In this document: positions 34,651 through 44,108 of the stretch, piece after piece
Numbering within the stretch: position 1 is the stretch's first letter
Layout: every line of letters begins with the position of its first letter
Source of the DNA: DAISVY01 sp036826635
GTDB taxonomy: Bacteria; Zixibacteria; MSB-5A5; GN15; FEB-12
DNA length: 64,000 nucleotides
Direction of reading: 5' to 3'
NCBI GenBank assembly: GCA_036826635.1
Contig: DAISVY010000007.1
Location: forward strand, 141,136-205,135
Made by a program: the position numbers and the translations under genes
Notes under the pieces: generated by a model
Told to the model about the DNA's origin: nothing
What the model saw: the letters and a program-made list of their open reading frames with translations, nothing else
Databases searched by the model: none

Positions 34651-36345
34651 CTATTTGAATTCGAATTCGATCCCGGCTGTTTCAAACCGAGCCCGCACGC
34701 CTATTGTGTCGGGGTATACAGCCTGGGTCTCGGCCGGCCTGAAAGGTATAATCGTGCCCGGTGAAAACTCGCCATTGGCATCCTGATCAATGAACCCGGA
34801 CAGGATATACTGCCCCGCGGGAAGATCGATAGCAAAACGCCGGTCGTGTGAGGTCAGATTGTAACTCCCTTTTCCGCCGGTGTGTTTGAACTTCAGGATT
34901 ACCGGGCTTTCGTTCCGGTCGGTCAGTGAAATTTTCACCTCGCCACTGATCGAACCAAGCGAGTCCGTATCCAGAGTCGAGAAACCGTAAACGGTGAGTG
35001 AATCCCCGACCAGGTTGCCCGCCCGGTCGGCCAGATCGAATTGGGCGATATCCAGGCGGTATTTCTGACCGGCCAGAAGTTGTTCCGGCTTCAACTGAAG
35101 ATGAAAAGGATCCGACCAGACACGTTCCAGCAACACGGGTGTTTCTTCACCCTGCCAGAACATAAACGTCTGCGGGGTTATACGGGCCGTGTCTAACGGT
35201 TCGGAGAAGGTGAGACCCATTTTCACCTGGTTGACAAAATAAGCCTTCTGTCCCGGGGTGAAATTATCGATGTGTGGTTGTTCTTTATCTTCCCTTGGCT
35301 CGACATTTAACGGTTCATAGATCAAAACCGGAAGATCGGGGTCGTATTTCAACTGCAACAGATATGAACCAACTTTCAGGCTGTCGAAAAAGGCGGTAAG
35401 GATCGACGATTCGGGCAAATCTGATTCCAGCAGGCCCGCAACCGGGTAACCTGTCAGGGTGTCGTCGATAGGGCGAAGCATGAGATTGTCCGGACTTTCG
35501 CACACGAAATCGAGCCCGATAGCCTTGCTTAACCGCAGTCGTATCAGGTTGCCGGGGCGCACAGTGGCCGAGAGCACTTCCGAACGAAGCGAGTCATAGC
35601 TCGTTACCGACATCATCAAATCGGTGAACGGAAGTGGTCCTCCTATCGTTACTTCGCGGTCGGTCAGGGCGAAGCTTTCACGACCCGGGTTAAAACGCTC
35701 ATCCCGGTTTTTGTCCATGAAACCGATGAGACGGTATGCGCCGTTCGGGAGATAGCGAAAATCGAAAAGTCCTTCCTTGGTGGTGGTGGTTACGTAGTCC
35801 GGGTAGAGAGAATCGTAAGGTACACTGTCAGACAGTGCGGCCGTCCGGTACAGCCCCATGACCATGCCGGAAACGGGTGATTCCTGTTGCCACACTCGTC
35901 CCCCTGCTCGTCCCGAGTCGATTTGCGTACCGGTGGAGAACGCTATGGTTACGGCACTGTCCAAAGGATTGTTGCGAAGGTCGGTGACGGCGGTATTGAC
36001 CGAAACGATATACGTTTGGTCGGGCCGAAAAACCTCTTGCAGTTTGATTATGATTTCATCGCCTTTCCACTTGACTCTCGGTTCGAGGGTCGGACGAGGC
36101 GAGATGAAAACTGACTTGCTGTTGGATGGTTGTGTTATTCTTTCGGAGAACCGTAGCCTGATTTCATCGGAAGGCTGAACGCCAAGCTCTCCGTTGGCCG
36201 GTATCGACGTAAGCAAAAAAGGAGCGGTGCGGTCTACCTCTCCCCCCGGCGGATTGCCGACCTCAGCACAGCCCGCGGCCAGAAAAAGCACCAATGCGCA
36301 AAACGCAATAGGGCCACTGTAAATCGGGCCGTGGTGTTGCTTCAA
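34651..36345 (-). CDS. Ig-like (SbsA/Big_5) domain lipoprotein
   Basis: From TTG 36345 the product has 564 residues. A lipoprotein signal (FCALVLFLAAGC) leads into a Big_5/SbsA-type Ig domain (DRTAPFLLTSIPANG ... IRLRFSE). Further beta-sandwich modules follow, including two with a carboxypeptidase-regulatory-like pattern (GLFDFRYLPNGAYRLIGFMDKN and FAIDLPAGQYILSGFIDQDANG). Such proteins are common surface or periplasmic lipoproteins in FCB bacteria. TTG overlaps the stop of the upstream TPR gene (TTGA) and follows GGAGAA; the frame is also open to an ATG at 36408 inside the TPR gene, which is less likely. Confidence 0.82.
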   Translation of the reverse strand: MKQHHGPIYSGPIAFCALVLFLAAGCAEVGNPPGGEVDRTAPFLLTSIPANGELGVQPSDEIRLRFSERITQPSNSKSVFISPRPTLEPRVKWKGDEIIIKLQEVFRPDQTYIVSVNTAVTDLRNNPLDSAVTIAFSTGTQIDSGRAGGRVWQQESPVSGMVMGLYRTAALSDSVPYDSLYPDYVTTTTKEGLFDFRYLPNGAYRLIGFMDKNRDERFNPGRESFALTDREVTIGGPLPFTDLMMSVTSYDSLRSEVLSATVRPGNLIRLRLSKAIGLDFVCESPDNLMLRPIDDTLTGYPVAGLLESDLPESSILTAFFDSLKVGSYLLQLKYDPDLPVLIYEPLNVEPREDKEQPHIDNFTPGQKAYFVNQVKMGLTFSEPLDTARITPQTFMFWQGEETPVLLERVWSDPFHLQLKPEQLLAGQKYRLDIAQFDLADRAGNLVGDSLTVYGFSTLDTDSLGSISGEVKISLTDRNESPVILKFKHTGGKGSYNLTSHDRRFAIDLPAGQYILSGFIDQDANGEFSPGTIIPFRPAETQAVYPDTIGVRARFETAGIEFEFK

Positions 36346-37973
36346 CGTTCCAGTTTCTCCTTTATGGCCGTGTTGTCCGGCTGTTGCTCCAACGCTTTGA
36401 GCCACCATTCGCGGGCTTTGTCAATCTCGCCCGTGGCGTCGTATGCGTCTCCCAAATGATCGAGAATGACCGGGTCGCTGTCAAGCTTGGCGGCCGATTT
36501 AAGATACTCCAGGGCATTGTTGTAATCGCCCAGGCGATAAAGTACCCAGCCGTAACTGTCCAGATATGCGGCGTTTTCCGGCTGTATTTTAAGAGCGCGG
36601 GATATCAGATCTTTGGCGTACTCAAGGCGAATGCCGCGGTCGGCCAGAGAATAGCCCAGATAGTTCAGGGCCTGATCGTCATCCGGTTTGTGGGCCAGAA
36701 GCTGCTCAAAGACACTCACTACCGAGTCCATCTGATCGAGCTGTTCGTAGCCCGCGGCCATGGCAAAATACAGCTTCGTAGCGCTGTCCTCGTCGGTAAC
36801 GTGAGCCAGAGCGCGACGGTAGGTTTCTATTTCTTTTTCCTGCTCTCCCAGCTTGCGATAGGCAAAAGCCAGCCCCATCCAGCCGTCCGCGACCGTTTCG
36901 TCCCTTTGGGTCAGAATGGTAAACTCGTCCCTGGCCCGCTCGAAATCTTCATTGATCGAGGCAATAGCCCCCAGATAATAATGATCTGCCGGTTCGTCAT
37001 CGTCGCGGGCCACCAGACGGGTAAAGATAGAATCGGCCTGCTTTAATGAATCCACACTATAATAAAGAATCCCCAGATGCCGCGAGGTTTGCGGGTCATC
37101 GGGAGCCAGGATCGACAGGGTCCGAATATGAGGCAAGGCTTTGAGGGTGGAATCCTGCTGGAAGCTTATTCGCACCATCGCCCTGTGTAACACCGGGTTG
37201 AGTGGCTCTATCTGAAGTCCCAGTTGAAACATGGCTTCAGCCGAATCCAGTTGTTGATCAAATTCGTATATTTCCCCCAGGCTATATATCGGCATCATGT
37301 TGCTCGGGTCGGAACGGACTTCCAGAGAGTGTCGGAATGCCTCCTTGGCGTCGTTTTCCCGGTCAACCAGCCGGTACAGCTTGCCCAGTTCGTTAAGTAA
37401 CTGGTAATTTTCGGGGTCCAGTCGGGCCAGATTGTGATATGCCCAGATGGTGGAATCTATATTGTTTCTGTTCTGGTAGAAGCTTGCCAGAAACATATAC
37501 GGGATGGTGCTGCTCGAATCGGTTTCCAGCATTTTGAGATATGTGGTGCAGGCTGACCGGCTATCCCCCAGCAGGCGATAGCACCCGGCGATCAGATTGT
37601 AAACTTCGGCGTCCTTGTGTTCCAGGCTGTCCAGTACTCCCACGGCCTCTTCCGGCTGTCTGAGATCGAACAACAGGTAGGCGTAGGAGAGGGCTATTTC
37701 GTGAGACCGGGGATAAAAGCTGAGTGCTTTTCGGTAACTGGCCGCGGCCGCTTTGAGTTCTCCGAGTTCTTCCAGGAGAAGGGCGTTGACGAAATCATTG
37801 TACGCTCTTTTGTCTATCTTTTCGAAAGGCGCGGGCGTTTTTTTGACCTTAAACCGTACCGCCTGGCTGTTTTCTTCGCCAGCCGCACGGGAATTTACGG
37901 CTGTTCCGGAGCAACCGAGGCCGGCGATTATGGTCAGCACCACCGGCATGACTATCCAAAAAGAACGTCTCAC
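36342..37973 (-). CDS. TPR-repeat protein, exported or lipoprotein
   Basis: This 543-residue protein has an N-terminal signal (VVLTIIAGLGC); the Cys could be lipidated although the lipobox is imperfect. About 13 tetratricopeptide repeats follow, of the pattern A..Y..AL...P.......LG, for example AAASYRKALSFYPRSHEIALS and NNALEYLKSAAKLDSDP. It is probably a periplasmic or outer-membrane scaffold. It lies between tyrS and the Big_5 lipoprotein gene on the minus strand and overlaps the latter, implying cotranslation of two envelope proteins. Confidence 0.9.
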   Translation of the reverse strand: MRRSFWIVMPVVLTIIAGLGCSGTAVNSRAAGEENSQAVRFKVKKTPAPFEKIDKRAYNDFVNALLLEELGELKAAAASYRKALSFYPRSHEIALSYAYLLFDLRQPEEAVGVLDSLEHKDAEVYNLIAGCYRLLGDSRSACTTYLKMLETDSSSTIPYMFLASFYQNRNNIDSTIWAYHNLARLDPENYQLLNELGKLYRLVDRENDAKEAFRHSLEVRSDPSNMMPIYSLGEIYEFDQQLDSAEAMFQLGLQIEPLNPVLHRAMVRISFQQDSTLKALPHIRTLSILAPDDPQTSRHLGILYYSVDSLKQADSIFTRLVARDDDEPADHYYLGAIASINEDFERARDEFTILTQRDETVADGWMGLAFAYRKLGEQEKEIETYRRALAHVTDEDSATKLYFAMAAGYEQLDQMDSVVSVFEQLLAHKPDDDQALNYLGYSLADRGIRLEYAKDLISRALKIQPENAAYLDSYGWVLYRLGDYNNALEYLKSAAKLDSDPVILDHLGDAYDATGEIDKAREWWLKALEQQPDNTAIKEKLER

Positions 37974-38040
37974 AGATCTAATAAAACCATCCCGTTATCT
38001 TCCAAGAGTGATAGTGCCCCAGTCGAGAAAAAGTTGCAGG

Positions 38041-39306
38041 TCAGTTTGTCTTTAACCGCAAAAAACGCCGCTTGCCGACCTTGAGCACCATCTCGTCCCT
38101 GAGCGGAAACTCGTAGTCGACATCGGTCACTTTTTCGCCGTCAATGGAAACACTTCCGGCCTGGATCAGCTTACGGGCCTCACTGTTGGACTTGCTCATC
38201 CCGGTCTTTGCGATCAGATGAACGAGATAAACCTTTTCGGGATCGAGTCCCAGGTCGGTCAGGCCGGCGGCGGTAAGTTCCGGTATTTCGTCGGGAAGCT
38301 GCTTTTGCGAAAAGACACGCTCGAATTCCTCGCGGGCGGCTTTGCCGGAACCGGCCGAGTGGTACACATCGACAATCGTCTCCCCCAGTTCCTTTTTAAG
38401 GAGCATGGGGTTGAAGTCCGGCTGAGCAAGTTGCTTTTTGACCTGCTCCAGTTTTTCGAGTGTTACTTCCGTAGTCAGCTCGAAGTAACTGTAGATCAAA
38501 TCGTCGGGGATCGACATAACCTTGCCGAACATTTCCCGGGGCGATTCGTCTATCCCGATGTAATTGCCCAGCGATTTGGACATCTTCTTCTCGCCGTCGG
38601 TCCCCACGAGGATCGGCAGGGTGAGAATACACTGCGGTTCCATACCGTAGGCTTCCTGTATGGTTCGTCCGGCCAGCAGGTTGAAAGTTTGCTCGGTGGC
38701 GCCCAGCTCCAGGTCGGATTTCATGGCCACTGAGTCATAGGCCTGCATGAGAGGATAGAAAAGTTCGTGTACGGAAATTGGAATCCCGTTATTGATTCGT
38801 TTGGCGAAATCGTCCCGTTCCAGCAGTCGTGCCACGGTATAGTGAGCGGCCAGTTTCATGATATCCAGAAATTCCAGTTTCTTGAACCAGTCGCCGTTGA
38901 AAAGGACCTCGGTTTTGGAGCGGTCTAAAATTTTGAAGAATTGCTCCTGATAGGTCTCGGCGTTCTTCATGATCTGATCGTAGGACAACTGCGGACGAGT
39001 TGCCGATTGCCCCGACGGATCCCCCACCATAGCCGTATAATCACCCACGATAAGAACGATCTGGTGACCTAACTCTTGAAATTGCTTAAGCTTGCGAATG
39101 CCGACCGCGTGTCCGAGATGGATATCGGGCGAGGTTGGATCGAATCCCTGCTTGACCCGGAGCGGGCCTCGATCACCATTGAGGTATCTGACCAGCTTGT
39201 CTTTCAGTTCGAGTTCGGGGAGCAGTTCAATCGTACCCCGCGAGATGATCTTCATCTGGCGGTCCAGTTCCTGCTGTATTTCCGGGCGGAGAGAAGTGTT
39301 TTCCAA
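38041..39306 (-). CDS. tyrS: Tyrosine--tRNA ligase
   Basis: This class I synthetase charges tRNA-Tyr. Starting at TTG 39306, five bases after AGAAAGG, it has 421 residues, the usual size. HLGH (63-66) is the HIGH motif and KKMSKS is the second signature; the tyrosine-pocket segment VGDYTAMVGDPSG and the C-terminal S4 RNA-binding domain (ARKLIQAGSVSIDG) are present. The frame stays open upstream to 39825 but that would run far into the divergent penicillin-binding protein gene. ATG 39255 is an alternative. A TPR protein gene follows 67 bases later. Confidence 0.95.
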   Translation of the reverse strand: MENTSLRPEIQQELDRQMKIISRGTIELLPELELKDKLVRYLNGDRGPLRVKQGFDPTSPDIHLGHAVGIRKLKQFQELGHQIVLIVGDYTAMVGDPSGQSATRPQLSYDQIMKNAETYQEQFFKILDRSKTEVLFNGDWFKKLEFLDIMKLAAHYTVARLLERDDFAKRINNGIPISVHELFYPLMQAYDSVAMKSDLELGATEQTFNLLAGRTIQEAYGMEPQCILTLPILVGTDGEKKMSKSLGNYIGIDESPREMFGKVMSIPDDLIYSYFELTTEVTLEKLEQVKKQLAQPDFNPMLLKKELGETIVDVYHSAGSGKAAREEFERVFSQKQLPDEIPELTAAGLTDLGLDPEKVYLVHLIAKTGMSKSNSEARKLIQAGSVSIDGEKVTDVDYEFPLRDEMVLKVGKRRFLRLKTN

Positions 39307-39408
39307 AATAGCCTTTCTGAACAGACGTCTACACTTATAACTAATCGGCATGAGCCGCAGGGAAGTCCATCCCGTTCTGCTTCGTCTTATGACCTGAAGC
39401 GGTATAAG

Positions 39409-39437
39409 AGGATAGCATAAAGTTGAGTTCTTTTCAA
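39409..39437 (-). promoter_or_regulatory. tyrS promoter
   Basis: TTGAAA (39437-39432), a 17-base spacer and TATCCT (39414-39409) on the minus strand give a leader of about 95 bases. No T-box features were found in the leader. Confidence 0.5.
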
Positions 39438-39501
39438 ACCTATAAATGTGCTTTCTGTTTTTGCTTGACGGATAAGCCCGGACGAGGGTATCTACGCAGT
39501 T

Positions 39502-41664
39502 ATGGCAGGGCGACCGTACAGAAGGACAACAATCAAGAAAGGCAGTCGGCGTCTTCGCAATTCGATCATTATTCTGGTTGCGTTGATTGTCGTGCTGGTT
39601 TTCATCGTTGGGTTCAAGACCTACCGTGTTTACCAGTCTGATTTGCCCTCGTTTGAGCAGCTTCATAACATCGAGCCCCGCCTGAACACCAAGATTTACG
39701 ACCGTAACGGTACTCTTCTCAAGGAGTTCTATTCCGAAAACCGCGTTCTCACACCGCTCGACGAAATGCCGGTGCCGCTTCGCGAAATGCTCATCGCCAG
39801 CGAAGATCACGAGTTTTACGACCACTGGGGTATTAACATGCGCCGGATTGCCATCGTGGCCGCCGGCAATCTTTTGAGCGGCCGGATAACAGCCGGAGCC
39901 TCAACCATAACGCAGCAATTGGCCCGTATGCTGTTCCTGACAACCCAGCGGACCTATGAACGAAAGATCAAAGAAGCTCTGACGGCCATCAAGCTGGAAC
40001 GGACATATTCCAAAGACGAGATACTGGAAATGTATCTCAACCAGCACTATTTCAGTCGCGGGGCCTATGGGGTAGCGGCGGTGGCGCGGCTCTTTTTCAA
40101 CAAAGGGGTCTCCGAACTTAATCTCAACGACTGTGCCATTATTATCGGGTTGCTTCCCGGTCCCAATGTCAATTCCCCCCTGAATAATCCCGACAAGGCG
40201 CTTCGGGCCCGCAACCGCGTGCTGTATTCGTATTATAACTGGGGCGGGATTGATCGTCACACATACGACTCACTCCGGGCGCAGCCGCTGGAGATTTCGC
40301 CCCCGGAGGAGAATCTTGGTATTGCACCGTATTTCACCGAGACCGTGCGGCGGCACATTCTGGATACTTACGGCGAAGAGGTCCTGTATTCGGGCGGATT
40401 GAAAGTCTATACTTCGCTGGATGCGAGCCTGCAAAAAGCGGCCGAGGCGGCCGTATACAAGAAAATAGACTCCCTTCGGGCGCGGGTAGAGCGCACCTAT
40501 AGTCTGAGCAATCAGAATTACACCACTTACCTGAGAGATACGGTTGACGAGTTCGGCGATTCGATTCTGACGTACAAAAAAGTCCAGGGCGCTCTGTTGG
40601 CGATAGACAACGCGAATGGCGACGTGCTGGCCATGGTGGGCGGGCGCTCATATGAGGAATCGCAGTGGAATCGGGCCTATCAGGCTACCCTCCAGCCCGG
40701 TTCGGTGTTCAAACCGTTTTTGTACACGGCCTGTATTGACAACGGTTATCGCACCACGAGCATTATCGACGACAACCCTATCGTGCTGGATATCCCCGGC
40801 GCCAAGCAATGGCGGCCACACAATTACGATTTCACTTTCCTGGGGCCGATCACTCTCCGCGACGGACTTCGCAAATCACGCAACCTGGTTTCTATTCGCC
40901 TGATGCTCAAAGTAGGCCCCGAGGAAGCGATTTTCTACGCCAAAAAGATGGGCGTGACCACTCCTCTCAAGCCGGTACCTTCGCTCGCCATCGGTACCGA
41001 GGTTGTCAAGCTGGTCGATATGGTCTCGGCTTTCAGCGTTTTTCCGAACAAGGGTATTCATATCCCTTACCGTATGATCCACCGGGTGGTTGATCGCTAT
41101 GGCCGGGTGCTTGAAGACAATACGGCGGTCCAGAAAGAAGAAGTATTGTCGGCCCAGACGGCTTACGTGATGGTTGACCTGATGCGGTCGGTTATCGATA
41201 CCGGCGGCACCGGTGTGCGGGCCCTGTGGATGGGCTTCACCCGCCCGGCCGGAGGCAAAACCGGGACCTCGGACAATTTCTGTGACAACTGGTTCATCGG
41301 CTACACGCCGCAAATCACGGCCGGGGTTTGGTTTGGGTTCGACGACAAGACCTCCCTGGGCCGGCATCAGGATGGTGGCCGCAACGGTGTGCCGGTCTGG
41401 ACCGAATTCATGATTGCCGCCCACGATTCGCTGCCGATCATGGACTTCGATGAACCCGAGGGCATCGTGCATATGGATGTCTGTCTGGAATCCGGCGAGA
41501 TTGCCACCGACCGTTGTGTGCAGGTGCGCAACGAGGTCTTTATCGAGGGGACTCAGCCTACCACCACCTGCCATCTCCATCCCTCGACCGGGCTGTATAT
41601 CTCCAATAATGACGACCGGGACGAGATTCCGGTCGATACCGCCGAGGAACGGGTACATTTCTAA
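39502..41664 (+). CDS. Class A penicillin-binding protein (PBP1A-type)
   Basis: This bifunctional peptidoglycan synthase of 720 residues has a basic cytoplasmic end and one transmembrane anchor (21-38). A GT51 glycosyltransferase domain follows, with the catalytic Glu101 in ASEDHEFYDHWG and GASTITQQLARML. The transpeptidase domain has SxxK at Ser401-Lys404 (GSVFKP), SRN, and KTGT from Lys586. It polymerises glycan strands and cross-links them in the periplasm. It is divergent from tyrS. The ribosome-binding site is weak (GAGG about 13 bases upstream). Confidence 0.95.
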   Translation: MAGRPYRRTTIKKGSRRLRNSIIILVALIVVLVFIVGFKTYRVYQSDLPSFEQLHNIEPRLNTKIYDRNGTLLKEFYSENRVLTPLDEMPVPLREMLIASEDHEFYDHWGINMRRIAIVAAGNLLSGRITAGASTITQQLARMLFLTTQRTYERKIKEALTAIKLERTYSKDEILEMYLNQHYFSRGAYGVAAVARLFFNKGVSELNLNDCAIIIGLLPGPNVNSPLNNPDKALRARNRVLYSYYNWGGIDRHTYDSLRAQPLEISPPEENLGIAPYFTETVRRHILDTYGEEVLYSGGLKVYTSLDASLQKAAEAAVYKKIDSLRARVERTYSLSNQNYTTYLRDTVDEFGDSILTYKKVQGALLAIDNANGDVLAMVGGRSYEESQWNRAYQATLQPGSVFKPFLYTACIDNGYRTTSIIDDNPIVLDIPGAKQWRPHNYDFTFLGPITLRDGLRKSRNLVSIRLMLKVGPEEAIFYAKKMGVTTPLKPVPSLAIGTEVVKLVDMVSAFSVFPNKGIHIPYRMIHRVVDRYGRVLEDNTAVQKEEVLSAQTAYVMVDLMRSVIDTGGTGVRALWMGFTRPAGGKTGTSDNFCDNWFIGYTPQITAGVWFGFDDKTSLGRHQDGGRNGVPVWTEFMIAAHDSLPIMDFDEPEGIVHMDVCLESGEIATDRCVQVRNEVFIEGTQPTTTCHLHPSTGLYISNNDDRDEIPVDTAEERVHF

Positions 41665-41782
41665 GGCTTCCCCGGTAAGCGAGCTTTCTCCAACAAAATC
41701 TTGACTTCGTCCCGGTCGGGTTATACTTTCTGAGGCGTTTCAAGCGACTGATCGGCTGCGGGTCGGTTAGTCTGTCATTGAT

Positions 41783-41866
41783 GCCGGAGTGGTGAAAGTG
41801 GTAGACGCAGGGGACTCAAAATCCCCCGGTAGCAATACCATGTCGGTTCGAGTCCGACCTCCGGCA
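41783..41866 (+). tRNA. tRNA-Leu (anticodon CAA)
   Basis: An 84-nt class II tRNA: acceptor GCCGGAG/CUCCGGC, D stem GUG/CGC, anticodon stem GGGGA/UCCCC with loop CUCAAAA (anticodon CAA), long variable arm with GGUA/UACC, T arm GUCGG-UUCGAGU-CCGAC, discriminator A. CCA is not encoded. It reads UUG. Confidence 0.96.
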
Positions 41867-42011
41867 TTTTTATTTACCCGAAAAAGCAATAAGGCCTGAC
41901 AACATATCCAGAAAGTGATTGCGGGGATGGGCAACTGGATATTACGTGCGAATAGATTCTATTGAGTCATTTGACGTGTAGTCCTTTTTGTAGCCAGAAA
42001 GGTATTGGACA

Positions 42012-42749
42012 ATGAAATGCAGGTTGTGCCAGGAAGACAAGCCACTGCTCAATTCGCATATTATTCCCGAATTCTGCTACAAACCGGTGTATGATGGCAA
42101 ACACCGACTAAATGAGTTGTCTACTGATCCAGAGATCAAGAACCAATGCATCAGGCAGAAGGGTATTCGCGAACGGCTTCTGTGTAAAGACTGCGAGCAG
42201 CTTATTAGCCCCGCGGAGAAGTACGTTAGTGAATTCTTCGGAACTCATATGGTTCGCGCGATTAGTAAGAACCAAAAGTTCGTGCGATTCCACGGATTAG
42301 ATTACTTTAAGCTCAGGCTTTTTCAACTAAGCATTCTCTGGAGAGCCAGCGTGTCGTCCAGCAAGTACTTTGCTAATGTCGCCTTAGGCTCCCATGAGGA
42401 AGTAATCCGTAATATGATTTTTGCGGGGAACATTGGCGAGTCCCACACATACCCGTGCATTATGTTCTCTGTTGTGACAGAAGAGGATAAGCTCAATGTT
42501 GTAGATGGCTTCATCCCAAATCCTGAAAGACTTGAGTTCCTGCCATGCCCCGTATACCGGTTTATATTTAGTGGTGTTGCGTGGTTTTATATTTTGTCTA
42601 AGGATGCTTCTTGGTTTAAGTATAAAGAACTTCTGTTGTCAAAAGAGGGGCAAGTGGTCATTCCCCTAATAAGAGCAGAAGACACAGACCTTTTCACGAG
42701 ACTCGGCGCGGACCTCCATCTCCAAGGCAAACTTAGTGGACTAATCTGA
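42012..42749 (+). CDS. HNH-like zinc-binding protein, unknown function
   Basis: The protein has 245 residues. The N-terminal 70 residues carry a CRLC pair, SHIIPEF, and a second pair CKDCEQ. This arrangement resembles treble-clef HNH-type domains (Cys pair, His-containing strand, Cys pair). The usual HNH catalytic Asn/His pattern is not clear, so nuclease activity is uncertain. The remaining 170 residues (KLRLFQLSILWRASVSS and beyond) are unfamiliar. The gene is visibly richer in A and T than its neighbours and sits directly after tRNA-Leu, a common site for transferred DNA. No integrase or duplicated tRNA end is seen. Confidence 0.7.
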   Translation: MKCRLCQEDKPLLNSHIIPEFCYKPVYDGKHRLNELSTDPEIKNQCIRQKGIRERLLCKDCEQLISPAEKYVSEFFGTHMVRAISKNQKFVRFHGLDYFKLRLFQLSILWRASVSSSKYFANVALGSHEEVIRNMIFAGNIGESHTYPCIMFSVVTEEDKLNVVDGFIPNPERLEFLPCPVYRFIFSGVAWFYILSKDASWFKYKELLLSKEGQVVIPLIRAEDTDLFTRLGADLHLQGKLSGLI

Positions 42750-42845
42750 TACTGTAAAATTAGTTGTACTAAATGAGTTCTGCCGACAATGGAGTGTCAG
42801 GTCGTCATCCCCTCGCGCACGTGTTAAAACCACAGCAAAGGGGTT

Positions 42846-42879
42846 ACGGCGGCCATCTCTCTATTAAGATAACCGCCGT
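42846..42879 (-). terminator. Hairpin after the DUF4412 gene
   Basis: ACGGCGG (42846-42852) pairs with CCGCCGT (42873-42879), with an inner ATCT/AGAT, 24 bases beyond the minus-strand stop. It lacks a T tract on that strand. Its GGCGGCCAT core recurs in the hairpins at 47572 and 61416. Confidence 0.4.
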
Positions 42880-42902
42880 TGCTGTCGGCCGGTGTGTCGG
42901 TA

Positions 42903-44108
42903 TCAGAATGTCCAGGAATCGTATTGCCCGGCTTTGACGTGCATAGTCCCCTCGCTGACGCTGATACGGAATATCTCGGCATCGCTTTTGTAGGTATTGT
43001 GTTCGCTCTTGCCCGGCTTGAGCTTGATCGTGCGATGCTTTTCCGGGCTTTCGCTGACATCTTTGCCGCCCGTCAGGAAAGAAATTATACAAGTGGCGTC
43101 GACATCACCCGTATTGGAGAAACGGGCTTCGATAAACCAGTCGGCGGTCAGTGGCAAATCCAGAACCTCGCCCGGTCCAATCGTTTTCTCCATCATTTCG
43201 AGCCGTTTCGCTTCGAGGGTAAAATCGCCTTCGAAACAACGGATGACGAATTCATCGACCTCGGCGGTCGACTCGTGACGACGGTCGCATAGAGTCCCCT
43301 TGGCGGCGAAATTGTTGAGCATGCTTACGTCTTTGATCGGCTTTCCGTTTTTGAAAGGCACTACTTTGGCCTGGGCGCCGGCCTCGCCCGTGTCCGTACT
43401 TCTGACCGCCAGTGATTTCCCACTGGCTACGGCTATTCGGATCATCTCCCCTGCCTGCATCCGTTTTTCGAACGGCGGAACCATCAATGGAGCCTGCGGT
43501 ACGTCTTCCGCCCAGTCCGGAATTTCGACAACCTCCGCGGGGTCGATCATGACCTCGTAATCTTCGGGAACTTCAAACAAGGTCGGGTCCAGGGAACCTT
43601 CCTGAATATTGACCAGCTCCACGGAATTGGTGCCTTCGGGATGATACTCGATCTTTATAGGGAAATTCAGATCAGTCGCTACCCAACGCGTAATAACCGG
43701 TTCATTGTACATTGAGATTACCCGCTTTTCGCATTCATGCCCGGTTATCGTCTCATTTCCCTCGGCTTTATCCTCGCCGACATCGGCCATGTGGATAATA
43801 ACCTGGAACGGATCGTTCATCAGGCTCCTGTAATCCTGACTTTCCATTTCCATGTACTGTTTCAAAGTGGGAGACATGACCCGGGTTACGGCGGCCTTTC
43901 GATCAACCACGACAACGACCGATTCGCTGGATTGGACGATGTCCATGCGATAATAATCGGGCGTAACGTATATCTTCCCTGTCGTTACTTCGCTGCCCCC
44001 TGTCATGGTCAGGTCGGCCGTAAAATCGACCGCCAGACCACTGGTGGCCAGAAATGTCAGGCCAATACAGAAAGTGGCCAGTGTTGCCCTTCGAGATTTT
44101 TTCCTCAT
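42903..44108 (-). CDS. Secreted DUF4412-containing protein
   Basis: From ATG 44108, nine bases after GGGAGG, the protein has 401 residues with a signal peptide (about residues 8-26, ending SGLAVDF). The N-terminal half (TADLTMTGGSEVTTGKIYV, YRMDI, MEMES, GHECEKRVI) matches a DUF4412/LolA-like pattern of periplasmic beta-barrel halves. The C-terminal half has no family I recognise. An in-frame upstream ATG at 44150 would add 14 unsupported residues. It is divergent from the first C25 peptidase gene and probably periplasmic. Confidence 0.8.
   Translation of the reverse strand: MRKKSRRATLATFCIGLTFLATSGLAVDFTADLTMTGGSEVTTGKIYVTPDYYRMDIVQSSESVVVVVDRKAAVTRVMSPTLKQYMEMESQDYRSLMNDPFQVIIHMADVGEDKAEGNETITGHECEKRVISMYNEPVITRWVATDLNFPIKIEYHPEGTNSVELVNIQEGSLDPTLFEVPEDYEVMIDPAEVVEIPDWAEDVPQAPLMVPPFEKRMQAGEMIRIAVASGKSLAVRSTDTGEAGAQAKVVPFKNGKPIKDVSMLNNFAAKGTLCDRRHESTAEVDEFVIRCFEGDFTLEAKRLEMMEKTIGPGEVLDLPLTADWFIEARFSNTGDVDATCIISFLTGGKDVSESPEKHRTIKLKPGKSEHNTYKSDAEIFRISVSEGTMHVKAGQYDSWTF

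Noticed and set aside
39307..39408. T-box riboswitch in the tyrS leader
   Set aside because: No stem I specifier loop, T-box sequence or terminator/antiterminator pair was found in the leader.
39307..39825. N-terminal extension of tyrosyl-tRNA synthetase by some 170 residues
   Set aside because: It would overlap the divergent penicillin-binding protein gene by over 300 bases and has no similarity to the family; TTG 39306 gives the normal length.
41783..42900. Complete integrated element at tRNA-Leu
   Set aside because: No integrase gene and no duplicated tRNA 3' end downstream; only base composition hints at transfer.
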